From Nymphaea colorata (Eukaryota > Streptophyta > Magnoliopsida > Nymphaeales > Nymphaeaceae), in the NCBI RefSeq assembly GCF_008831285.2, contig NC_045141.1, positions 26,897,315-26,961,314 of the forward strand: a DNA stretch of 64,000 nt, written 5' to 3'. Position numbers and translations under genes: made by a program. The notes under the pieces were generated by a model. The model did no database searches and had not been told where the DNA came from. It was given only the letters and a program-made list of their open reading frames with translations. This document shows, piece by piece, positions 35,260-46,709 of the stretch (position 1 is its first letter; each line of letters starts with the position of its first letter).

Positions 35260-36618
35260 CAGTGATTTGAGGAGGAATGCCCGTTGGACACTGCAATCGA
35301 ATTTTACTTCGCTTTCTCTTTGTTTATGTTTTTTTCACGCTTTTTTCTTTTCCCTTTCGTTCTCATTTAATTTCATATTCTCTGATCTTCTATATTTTCC
35401 TTTCATGCTTTTGGCTTGCATCTCTGTAGTCCCTAGCCATGAATCTTTGGCCACATGGGAGCACTGATGGGCACGTGCTCACCCGCTAACTGTTTTTAAT
35501 AGGATGGGTTGGGTCAGGGTGTGTCATGTGTGTAATGGCTGTCCTGACTCGACCCCCGCTGTTTCTCTCTCTATGTGCGCCTGTGTGTTTTTATTTTGCA
35601 TTTCAATAGAGTTCGTGCATGATCAAGTGTTTAAAAACGATTCATTCTAAAATCCTATTAACATCTGTAAAAGAAATGGTAAATTAATACGTCATTGATC
35701 TTTGTAGGATTCGTATTTGGCTGGTAGTCCTTTAGTCGTACAACTCATGCTTCTTTTTATGCATGCTTATATAACATTGATGGCCATTTTGTATTATGGG
35801 TCATTACATTGCTTTAAAATAATTACATTTAAAATGTATTAGTAGTTCAATTTTTTAATCATTATTGATTTTTATTCACAACACACTTGCTGACTTGCAT
35901 AATTCCTAGTTTATATTTCTGACTCCATAAATCCTAGATTACACTTAGAAGACATTTATTTGAAGCAATTATTTGTTAGTTATAGTTAAAAATATTGTTA
36001 ACATGGATATGCTGCTAATTGTTGTTTGTTAGAACTCTTCATGTAAAATGTCATTTCCTCTGATTAGTAGGCTTAAGCATATATTATCAGTTTGTAACTG
36101 AGTTTTCAGGACAAAGTATTTCTTATGTAGATTCATTATTAGGAAACATATTTTCCTGTTTCTAAAAGTATAATGGTTAATAAAAACACCGCTTTACCTA
36201 TTCTAAGTTATGCAATGATTCCACTGGGCTGCAGGTCGCAACCCTCCTTACTGGCAAGTAGCAAACTTGTTCAAGTAGGTCTTCCTAATCTGTGTTGGTT
36301 CTGCCTCTTATTCAAGCTCTTTGCAAATAGGTTGAGGAAAGACGGCACTGTTTTGTGGCTTTGCCCCACAGATGAATTATTAGAGCACTTTCGGTGGTGA
36401 TAACCAATTATAGATGGCAAAATGGAACGTGGGAATAGTTAGCACTAGAAAAATTGATGAACAACTTGTGATGATGTCAGTTTCAAGGAAAATCTTAAGC
36501 TACAATTAGTAAAGCGTGTCTATCTAGGCCAGTTGGGTACTTAATTTTGCTAAAGTTGGAACATGGGCAATCTCAGTGGCAGAGTTGCATGTGGGCTTGT
36601 GTGGGCAGTTGCCTGCAG

Positions 36619-36684
36619 AATCCCACAAAATCTATGTATTTACATATTGGTAATCCCACAAAATCTATGTATTTACGTATTGCT
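36619..36684. repeat. 33-bp tandem duplication
   Basis: AATCCCACAAAATCTATGTA plus ATTTACRTATTG begins at 36619 and 36652. The copies differ at about two bases. Confidence 0.9.
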
Positions 36685-39593
36685 TAGCCCCTACCCATTT
36701 ACTTATTTGTATATTAATGCCCCTAATCGATCGTTTTTATACATGGTGCCCTTCAATTATTTTACTGTAAATTACATCTTAGCCAGAACTTTTTTGGCTC
36801 TGCCACTGGTCAATACACTAATTAACTGCTGAAAGCTTCGGATACCAGAGAAACAAAACTTTCTAATAAACTTGCGAATGCACAAAGCAATAAATATAGG
36901 TCTTGTATCGGTCAGTGCACGTATACTTAACTCAAGAACATACTCGATACTGGTTTTCAAGCCCCTGTTTTTGTTTTTCCTTTCACTGCGAAGCTCTGTG
37001 ATGACCTAGTATTTATAAGCATTCAGCTTTGTCAGTGATGCGGATTCCATTTATGCTCTACTCCGGTGTAAACAGAAAAAGAAAAAATTATCGTTGAAAA
37101 TTGTTGATGACCATGCGAAGAAGTGGTTGTCCAGCAGCCAGTGCGCATGTGTTAAATGATCAGAATCAACCCTCTTTCTTACCTTTATTCTTCTTCAGTG
37201 GTAAGCTGATTGGTAGTTCATGGTGATTCCCCATCAGTTAAGCAAAATATGAAGTGCAGAAGCAGATGAATTGAAAAAATATTATGACACCCTAGACCAT
37301 GGAACCCAGGGAAGCAGAGTGAATTGGGAAAGGAGTTGGAGGAAAAGAAGTGAAATATAGAAAACCCGGCCTCTTGGTGACTATAATCTACGTACGATAG
37401 AATAACTTGGCTAACATATGTATTATGAAAAAAATGAAATGATGTGTTATTCTTTCATATTAGGTGTAGAGAAAATATAATTTATGCTAGAATGGGGAAA
37501 AATATGAAACCAACGAAAAGGAGATCTGCAAGGCCTTAATATCGCGGTGATTGGAAATGATCACTGCCGGAGGCGACATCGGACAATGAATTGCCATGCG
37601 AATGCGATTGTGTTGAGACATCAGAAGTGTGGTGGCGATGAATGTTACACGGTGAACACCCACTGACCTTTCTTATACATTGTTAAGACAAAAATGAAAA
37701 AACGCCCTTTTCGAAAGATGGTTTTGATATTGCATACTTGTTTCGACGAATAATGAAAATTGGATTGGGATCCTTGGGAAAGTGCCGTACCAGCTTATTT
37801 GGATGGTTGATGGGTTGATAACCAGTAATTTAAATGATTGATGACAAAAAGATACGAAAGCCTTTTTCTCGCGAGCTTGACAGTGGCAATTGATAATGTA
37901 TTAAGGCTCATTGAGAACATATCCTGTTGATGCTTTCTCATCATTAACCTAATGCTCTGCTCTGCTGGCAAGTTGGAGGACACAAGGTTGGTTTGAAGTG
38001 GAACATTTTGGAATATTCGTGGCAGCTTAGTAGAGGGAACTTGGGTGTAGATAGTGTTGTGCATCCATTGTTTGCAGCAATATAGAGTAGTGGTGCCTAC
38101 AAGAATTAAATTGACAATTGAAGTTTCAAAAACCTGCTAGTTGGACCAACTACACTATGTCCCTCGGGGTAAGGGAAGTGTTTACAAGTGATCTATCATT
38201 GAATATTAACTTACTCTAGTATTTTTAGTGAGCGTTTCCATGACACCTTAAAAAGTCATTTTCTACAAATCAGATTTTGTTAAGACATGGTTTTAACCAG
38301 TTTTTGTAATTTCGTTTGTGTTTTTGGGTGACACTGCTAAAATGGCGTTTCTTTGTGAAACTTCGAAAGCATTTTTTTTTTTTATCAAAATTGAGTTTTT
38401 CACCTGTACTTTCCCTAAAGGAAACTCAACCAGCCAATAGGCGAACCTATTGAGCTTAAGTGCGAGTCCAGCCATGATATGTGCGTGTGCGTGCCTGTAA
38501 GCTTGCTTAATGGGCCCGTCCCCGCAAAGGCGTCCCTGGACGTTCAGCGTGATCTCCTAGCATTCGCTGTCCACTTTACATGGCCCTGGTTCAAAGCATC
38601 TTTGAGAAAGGATTGGCCTACTGCCGGCTAAGCCAATTACAGTCCTTGAGGAGGTGGGTCATTGGGAAAAAAGCTTGAAAAAGCTGTGTTTGATTAGAGA
38701 TAATGTCGCCTGATCTTCAATGCATGAGAATTTTCGCTACTAAAACTATTGACAACACTTAGGCCTGCCTTTAGAGGGTTAGTGGTGTGTCGATATAATT
38801 GTTGCGTGTTGCTTTTGGGCAAGGGGTGATGTCAAGAAAGGATATGGCGATCGGAATTTGCCATACTTTTTTGATCTGCTGAAGTTGATGACGTTGTGTT
38901 GCACCCACCAAAGCAGACTTAGGCGTTGCTCGGCCAGGAAGTTCAATGAGCCTGGGACCAGGCCATCATTGCCTGGTTTGAAATGGTTATGTGGCCTTTT
39001 TGCCCATCCTTTAGAATGGGAAAAAGGGAAGGACTCCCTGTTAGTGCGGCTGCAGTGAAAGTAATCATCCGTATGGCTGTTGCTCGACTTGTCCCCTAGA
39101 CTCCAATTAGTGACGCTTGTAGCACGGAACTGTACCTTTTAGTCCTCCAGAAAATCCCAGTCTTTGCAGAAGACAAGCAGCATGTTTAGGTCCGAGATCA
39201 AGTAGGCTTATTCCTAAACTCATTTGAGCGTTCTGAACAGTAATTCTGTGTGCGTGTGCATCTATATCGATTTTAGTCAACCTGCTCCCTCACCAGTGAG
39301 GAGAGATTACTCTATCCCAATCCGAATGGCATGCATCGTTCCATGACCCAAGTTTAGGTATTAAGATGGTCACTTTTACCCAAGTTCATCCAACTCATGT
39401 TAAGTTTAATGAAATTACTATCATCTCATTCTCTTCTTGAAATGGAAAGTGTCGTTGATGGTTAAGTGAATCTTCCAATCTCAATTTGGGCACAAGTACT
39501 ATGTGATTAGCGTTCTCTTGAAAATGCTTATGATGGCTTGTGCATACACTTCGATTCTTGTGCATAAGAAGCCGACTGGTAGGCAGAATGTTG

Positions 39594-39780
39594 TGTTCTA
39601 AGAACACACGCTTCTGTAACATATATATTAAAAAACACCATGTTTTTGTTCTACCAAACATTATATAACCATGTCAAGCGTTTAACTATTGAATTTAAGG
39701 ACATCTATAATTGCGCTATGCTTTTTAAAGCAAAAACATGGTGTTTTGGGGCGTATTTTAGGAGAATGCGTTCTAAAATG
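39594..39780. mobile_element. Palindromic MITE-like element
   Basis: The 17-base sequence AAAACACCATGTTTTTG at 39632-39648 is found exactly inverted at 39731-39747. The flanks continue to match less well outward (TTCTAAGAACACAC... against the inverted TTTAGAACGCATTC...). About 80 bases lie between the arms. No coding sequence is present, as expected for a non-autonomous foldback or MITE element. Target-site duplications were not identified. Confidence 0.55.
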
Positions 39781-39799
39781 AAAGACTAAAATCTTCTTC

Positions 39800-41250
39800 C
39801 ATTTCTTCTTCTAGACGTGGGTCCTCATGGGTATTGTGGACAAAAAAACTTTTCATCTTTCTTTCTTTTCTCTCACAATCCCTCTAATTTTGGAGGGATT
39901 AGATTTACACTGATCTATCATTTCCTTTCTCTTCCTTTCCTTTCCCTCCCCTCGTAGCCAAACACACTTTGTTTCTTTTCCTCCCTTTCCCTCATTTCTA
40001 CTTAGCCAACAAAAAAAAAAAGAGATTGTTCAATCTTTCCATTTCCTTCCAACAAAACAGGCCGTAAATGCTATGTAATAAGTGAAAAGATACTCAAAAC
40101 TACTGAATGGGTCTTCCCCTAACTAAACTCGTTCGCGAAGGAGGAGCAAGGAACATGACTTTGATACAATGTTGGAATTTTCCAAAATCTTTTCATAGCA
40201 GGAAAAAAAGTTGAAAAGAAAGAGAGACACAAGAAATCACACGTCTCAATAGGTAGAGATAGTGAGAGAATCTCATTAATAGTAAGGCGTCACACTTACT
40301 GAACAAGTACCTGGAATGGGCGTTCATGCAAATGGATACAAGTAATAAGAGAACCGGTGCAGATCCAATCGGTAAAAGAAGCAACGCACAAAGACATACA
40401 CGCGTCCAAACACAAACGGCGGGTGGTTCGTGAAAAGAAAGATGGAACACGAAGGATTCCATCAGCCTTCTTACATGTAAGACACCATTCTACAGATGCG
40501 TATTGCGTAAGGTCAACCGTGGCGAGTGCATCCATCGTGGCCCCGCAATGGTAAAGTAACAGCGGTAAAGGAGAACTCTGCTTGTGGGATGTCAACTGGG
40601 TCACAGGATACATGAGTGAAGGCTGAAAAGGTGAGGGTTGTGAAGATGCTCGCGTGTCTACTCTTTTGACATAGCAATAGTGCGATCAACTATCCACTAT
40701 GGACACCAAAAACAGTGCCCCTTCACAGTAAGCCAATGGGATTGTTCGTGCACGTATGACTAGTTTTTTCACTTATCCCGATAATATCTAAAATAGTGAA
40801 ACGTGGTCTGGATCCATGCACTAAGACGGAATATATACATATATATGACAGTTCAATGCTGTCATGTGTTGGATGTAGATAGATGGCTAAATTTAAAAGT
40901 TTGTCACTAAGAAACAGTCATTTGATTGGCATTAGCTACAGTTTAATCAGACAAAATTTTGATACTTAAGCAAATAAATGGAATTTGATTACTAAAGCGC
41001 GTTGTTGGTCATTATTTAGAGCCTATAATGACTTCTGTGTGGATGTCTGTGCATCTAGAGCGGGAGAGGGAGAGGGGGAGAGAGAGGGAGCGAATTCATG
41101 TTCAAATAGAGCATCCTGCGGTTAGACCCGGCTTATATTTTGTAGATTATTTTTGCCTAGAATTGCTTTTGTAATTGATTTCATGAAAATGATGTATTAC
41201 GTTGAGATGGGTTTCATGTCCATGAACACCTTAAGCAACAAAAAGGCTTT
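39800..41250. other. Intergenic, no gene recognised
   Basis: The frames 40193-40462 and 40296-40613 (minus) and 40357-40554 (plus) have no motif I know. A GA-rich patch lies at 41058-41090. Confidence 0.45.
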
Positions 41251-41252
41251 TG

Positions 41253-41253
<1 letters not shown>

Positions 41254-41288
<35 letters not shown>
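41254..41288. repeat. (AT)n microsatellite at a MITE edge
   Basis: About 17 AT units immediately left of the first of two related MITE-like elements. Confidence 0.95.
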
Positions 41289-41291
<3 letters not shown>

Positions 41292-41494
41292 GTCAGCCAG
41301 TTGTCGGATATTGCCAGAGGACAAAATATGTAGAATCCATCGCTAAAAAAACATCATTCAACTGGAGCATTAGTAATGGTTTATGATACAGCAATAGTTG
41401 ATAGTGTTTTTGACAATAGTTTATTGTGTATAACCACAAATTTTAAATATTTCACCATTCAGCAACATCTAGCAGCCAACAAATTTCAATATTC
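41289..41494. mobile_element. MITE-like element, copy A
   Basis: It starts GAAGTCAGCCAGTTGTCGGA, and its right end, inverted, reads GAAATTTGTTGGCTGCTAGA; the arms match over about 48 bases at roughly 60% by eye. It is 206 bases long, non-coding and bounded by TA-rich DNA on both sides. It aligns along its length with copy B, 230 bases downstream. Confidence 0.6.
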
Positions 41495-41518
41495 ATATAT
41501 ATACATGTATAGGGAATT

Positions 41519-41706
41519 GAAATCAGCCGACTGTAGAACGTTGCCGAATGGTTAAAATTTTAAAATCCATCACTTTAGTTAGAGAATATTAATGGTTTGT
41601 GATGTTGTGGTGATTTATGATGTTTTGAGTGATGGTTTTATGGACTACAGATTCTAAATATTTTGCTATTCGGAAACATCCAGCAGCTAACCACTTTCAA
41701 TTTTCC
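41519..41706. mobile_element. MITE-like element, copy B
   Basis: It starts GAAATCAGCCGACTGTAGAA; the inverted right end reads GAAAGTGGTTAGCTGCTGGA, followed in both arms by a (T)TCCGAAT/GCCGAAT block and AAAAT. It is 188 bases long with terminal inverted repeats of about 48 bases at about 65% identity. It is in the same orientation as copy A. Confidence 0.6.
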
Positions 41707-42631
41707 ATATATGGAGCAAAATTACCGAATGTTATTGCCAATTTGTTGCACCTTAAAATAGTGGATCTTTTCGTTGCTTCTGATACTTTTTTGTCATCGT
41801 CAGGACCGTGTAATTTCTCTTCATCCGTGGATAATTCGTGCTGTTCTTTTGTTGGCTTCTGTAAAGTTATTCAGAGAATGTTTTCACGTGTTTGTTTATC
41901 AGACTTTTTCCATTTCTAGTCACCAAACTTAATCATCATCGACTGATAGACAATCAAGGGAGGAAACAAAGAGGGCTGGCAGCCGCTATGGTTTTTGAAA
42001 ATTTTAAATTTAACATGTATTAAATTTTTAAAATTTCTTTAAACCCTTGTAAGAATTTTTAAAGAATATATTAACCCCTCTTAACAATTTGTTCATCAAC
42101 TTTTTGACCCTCTCAAGATAAAAGTTCTGGCTCAGTCCTATAAACAATAGTCAGATTTTACTTTATACCACTCAGTGAAAGAAGAAGACCCCTTCCTCCC
42201 CACTGCCTCCTGAATCTAAAAGCTGCATATTGGGGGTATGGAGTGGAGTCAATGCACAATTAACTTGGTGCTGCACTCCACCACCGTATGGCTCAGGACC
42301 ATACGGCTCACGGACCTCACACCCACCAAGTCTGTCAGCTACACCATGCCTGGTCAGTAAAAGTTGCTATTGATGAAGGATACAACGTGGATGGGGCGCT
42401 AGAGTCGCTAGCAACAACGTACGCGCGCACGGACGCTTACTGTGGGTTGGTGTGACAGACGTTGCACCTTCAGAATGTGATGCGTAGTACCGGACCTGGA
42501 ATCTTCGTCTTGATTTGATGGGTATAGAAGAGTTTTGAAGGCCTATTAGGATCAATTAATTAATTTGTTGCTGTTTATTTCGTTGGTCATACTAAGAACA
42601 TGAAAAATTGTGCGCTTTTCTGTCTTTTCAG

Positions 42632-43567
42632 CGGAGAAAGAAAAAGAGGGCATATCAAAGCCAATTATTCTTGAAAGGATCATTAGCTTATCCCTCCAAG
42701 GAGAAGGTAAATTTTTTATTTCGTGCACTTCTTGTCAATCAAATGTAGGGAATTTTCCATTATAGGGAAAACTTTTTAGTTCTCTAACTAGAAAGGGCCT
42801 CAGGTTTCTGATTTTTGCATACGTGCCATACTTCTGCTCGCGTCTGCTATAAGAAAACTATAATCTTGTTTTCTTTAATTCGTATTTATTTTTCTATTTT
42901 TTTTTTCTAATGGCAGTACTATAACGATAGACTTGCGTCAGATGGCGTGGTTAAGGTAAGTCATTTCTATGTTATGGTCAACTGTTATCCCTTAATTGAA
43001 AGCTCTTCGAAGCTATACGTATTCGCTTTCCACTTTTGTCGAGGAATGATCGTGACGGTGGTGGGGGATGCAAGAGTCCATTTATTCGTGGATGAGTCAA
43101 TATTCAAATTGTTCAGATGAATAGCACTGAGAGAAGCAAGAATGAAACCACCTAATTACACAAAACTCAAGGAAATTAAATCTGCATAATGATATATCAT
43201 GCCAACCAAAGGGATGTCCACCAAGTTTAGTACGAAGGCTAGGCCATTAATTACTTATATATTTTTATTATACTAAATGAAACTATGATCAATCTCTAAG
43301 TACTGCTTACTTCTCTCGTCTTTTTCATTTCCTGATATTGGTAACCTGCTAGGCTATTAGGCTGCTCTAAGTCCACTAGTATCCGCCATGGACCAGGTCC
43401 CGGAGGCACTGGAGTATAAGCTAGCACCGAGAAATATTAGTTACTACTGTCAACCATTCGGTCGATCAAGATTGCATGGTTACAAACAAACCGAGGAAGA
43501 AGAATTACCCGCTTCTCTTTACGGTAGTTACAGGCTGCCATCTGAAAATAGCCATCATTTATTATAA
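42632..43567 (+). CDS. Candidate three-exon gene fragment, unidentified
   Basis: Segments 42632-42706, 42917-42955 and 43361-43567 are bounded by good sites: CTTTTCAG|, AAG|GTAAAT, AATGGCAG|, AAG|GTAAGT and CTATTAG|. Read in phase 0 they join into one open frame of about 106 residues ending at TAA (43565-43567). It begins basic (RRKKKRAYQSQLFLKG), continues YYNDRLASDGVVK and then AALSPLVSAMDQVPEALEYK, with a Glu-rich patch near the end. The other frame of the first segment hits a stop when joined to the second. A start exon was not found (an ATG frame at 42238-42352 does not fit in phase). I recognise no domain; it may be chance or a gene remnant. Confidence 0.3.
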
Positions 43568-43772
43568 TTTTTTTTTCAAATGTGAATTATGATCAAATGG
43601 CTTAAAGGCTTGTCCATATTTCAAGAACATATCTAATACTACATTCTGACTACCACTAATCGTGGCAACCCTGACTTTAGCCTTTCTCTTCACTGAATGT
43701 GAATAAGTCTGAAGAAAGAAGGATAAAAAAGAGATGGGGAGATTAGTCAGGTTTTCTGGAATGAAAGAAGTT

Positions 43773-43775
<3 letters not shown>

Positions 43776-43825
<50 letters not shown>
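43776..43825. repeat. (AT)n microsatellite
   Basis: About 25 AT units, the longest pure dinucleotide run in the window. Confidence 0.95.
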
Positions 43826-43828
<3 letters not shown>

Positions 43829-43829
43829 T

Positions 43830-46590
43830 CTACCTGAATAAGTTGTATGGTATTGACAATTTTAAATTGTTTTAATCTTGGTAATGGCTGTATGTATAGT
43901 AACATAAACTGAAATTATATGGCAATATGTGCACTTGAGAAAGGTAGAATAAAAGAGTAATGAAAAATGCAAGGTAAACAGACCAAGTCGACTAAAGTGG
44001 GAATCGAGTTAGTGGAGCAAGCATTAAAGCTTTACTAGAGCATTTTTCCCGTAGGTGACTAGGAAAGCACATGACTCTGCATAAAATTTGTTTTCCAGTA
44101 AAGTAGTTAGTCATAACCAAGCAACACATTTAAGAGCTGCCTTAATAAATATATCTGTCATGAGTGCTCGAACCAATGCTTCCCATCTTTTATGACCTGC
44201 CGACAATGGCTTCCGAAAGAACCCAAATCTCCTCAGGAAGTTCCTCGCACCAGTTTTGTAGTCAATCTAGCTAGGAATCTTGTCTAAGTGGAATGTCAAA
44301 AAGTCATTGTTGCCAATTTCATATTTCCAGTAAAAGTCTGTCTCCAACACGATTCATGGTTGGGAAATCGCCGAAACCCACTATCTTCTTTGTTCACGGT
44401 CTGTTCGTAATAACAAACACCAAAGTTTAAAGTCCTATGTAGCCCCAAACCTCCTTTTCTGGCAGCTTAGTTCTAGAAGCTAATGAAAGTATAGTTTCTA
44501 TATTGAATAAATGTATATTTAACATGTGGACATGCTGCTTTTCACTTGCCTGCTGCATATTCCACTAATGCAAAGTGCGTGATCACGTATATTGCATGAT
44601 AACATATTCGGTGTCATTCTAAAGTTCAAGCAATTTGATTATGTATTGACTGCAAGTAAGGTACCATTATCTTTTGAGTGTGAAAGTAGAGTTTGGATAA
44701 AGCTGTCTAGGAAAACTTACTCTAATTGCGGGGTGTTTACCGACTAGACGGACAGTCAGGTGGGTGTGGGTAGAATTTCTGGAAAAGAAAGTTACCTAAA
44801 ATGATAATGCACGAGAGAGAGAGAAATATTTTAGTCCATTGGGAGGAAGAGCCTCCACCAGGCGCGTTTCTCTCGCTCTCTCTCTTGGGGTGGACTGGGG
44901 TGGGGCGGGGCGAGGGCGCCTACTTCCAACTTTGGACATCTGAGTAAATCTGAGTCCATTCATCGGTGCAATTAATGGACTGCCCAACATTCGTTGAACT
45001 ATGCATTTCAGATTCACGATAAAAATTCAAATGTAGCCTTGAGTGCCTTTCAGGATCGACCGGGTCTGATTACTTGTAAATAAATATATGATTAGCTGAT
45101 ATCCCATGTTTGGCATAAGAAATTCTAATGGACACTATGCAAGTAAAATATGATGGTTTAGTAAATGAAGCTTTGAATTTGCATGAACTAAGAATGGTCC
45201 AATCGAAAGTGGTCCTATATAGGGTCCATTTCTAAAAGTGGGGCATATAAGAGAACTGCTCCTGAGAAATGATTGGGATCTGTGAAAGGGCTTCTATACT
45301 AATCCCCAAAAAGGCCTGGTGAGGAAAGCTTGGTACCACCATTGTTTTTTCAAATGAGCTAGCATGAATAACGGCTGCTTGGCTTGGCTCGACCTGTATA
45401 GGCTGGCTAATCTACAAGATACCTACATTAAGTGTGCACATTGCACGTTCAGACACGTAGTTTATGAATTATGCTTGCTGTATTCTAGCTTGTAAATATC
45501 TATGATAAGTGATAACATCTCGTATACAAGTAATATACTTAGGCTAAGGGCATGGCTCGTTCATGATATGTTTGTGAATCTTCTATGAGCATATATCTTC
45601 ATCCTTTGGATTGGGCGTGAACAAAAAACTCTGCTTGTTTGGCTCGTTCATGATAATCTTGTACGCACATTTGTAATAGATGCATACTGACTTGACACCT
45701 ATGATCATTCATGACCACATGGCTCATTTCCCTTGCCCCACAATATAGGCCTACGTTGGCTTACGCATAGGAGGACGATGCGTTCGATGATCTGCCCACT
45801 CGTGGAGGCTCGCGCCACGTTCCTCTGGGGCTTACACGGACCATCAGCTTGCCGGGCCCTACACAACTACGAGCACGCGCCCATGCAGATGCAAACATGT
45901 TCATTATCATAATCAAGCCGGGTTCCAAACTCAACTAAGCTGGATCCGCTATCCAATGATGCTCACATCACCGATCAAAACCAATCTGGTTCCCATCCCC
46001 ATACTTATTCGCTATCCTATGTCAGCACTTAGTTATAGTCCGCACTCCGGGAGGCCCGCCACCGAGAAATATTGGATCCCCACCAGAGATCTCACAGACT
46101 TGCGCCAACCATCATCGTGGGTCCACTTCAGACTTTCACGCAAAACATGGAGCGGAATTCGGGTCTGATTTTACGGGAAGACCCAAACTTGAGACTGGAT
46201 CTTTGTTGGATCTGAAACCCGAGACCCGGAGCTGGCTGAGGCAATGCGTATGCGGGACAGTTATTACCGTGCAGGTGAGTTTGTCCTTTTCTCAAGGCCG
46301 TCGTTCTTTAACGCGCCGGTGAGCTTACGAATCTGCACCGTTGACGGCACAAGGGACGGACGGGGTTGGCGACGCACTAAATGCATGAGGCGGTCGGCCA
46401 CAGGAAGGGGACTCTTTCGATGCTGCGATCGCCGTTATAGCACAATGGCATCCCTCTCCTCTCCTCTCCGAGGACTACGATCCGCCGTCATGCGGAGTGC
46501 TGGCTTGGCGCACTGACGAAGCTTTCACGCGAAAGCAAAGCTGTGCAAATTGCAACACCTCTTCTCTCTCCTTCTCTCCATATGCTGCCA
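43830..46590. other. Intergenic, upstream of PHO1
   Basis: No gene was recognised. From about 45720 to 46500 base composition is richer in GC, with scattered ACCC/GGGT words. I searched by eye for an exact PHR1-binding P1BS site (GNATATNC) near the PHO1 start and did not find one; CCATATGC at about 46579 is one base off. Confidence 0.4.
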
Positions 46591-46602
46591 ATTGCCGTTC
46601 TC

Positions 46603-46609
46603 TATAAAT
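46603..46609 (+). promoter_or_regulatory. TATA box of the PHO1 gene
   Basis: TATAAAT lies 107 bases before the ATG at 46710. The second PHO1-like gene has TATAAAAA 114 bases before its ATG, supporting both. Confidence 0.65.
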
Positions 46610-46657
46610 GAAAAAGCACACTCAACACCATACCCCTCGCTCGCTGTAACCATTGCT

Positions 46658-46690
46658 CTTTCTTTCTCTCTCTCTCTCTCTCTCTCTCTC
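46658..46690 (+). repeat. (TC)n tract in the PHO1 5' leader
   Basis: About 15 TC units end 20 bases before the start codon. CT-rich leaders of this kind bind GAGA-type factors in plants, but no function is shown here. Confidence 0.85.
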
Positions 46691-46709
46691 GCTCCAACTG
46701 CGGATAGAG

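Larger units (their letters stand above)
34960..39580. other. Intergenic, no gene recognised
   Basis: It contains an exact 19-bp tandem duplication (35222-35259) and a 33-bp one (36619-36684). The short frames here, such as 36173-36400, 36563-36832 and 38858-39058, do not resemble known proteins. Confidence 0.45.

Noticed and set aside
46610..46709. Phosphate-starvation P1BS element (GNATATNC) near the PHO1 starts
   Set aside because: No exact match was seen within the near-upstream regions; close matches differ by at least one base.
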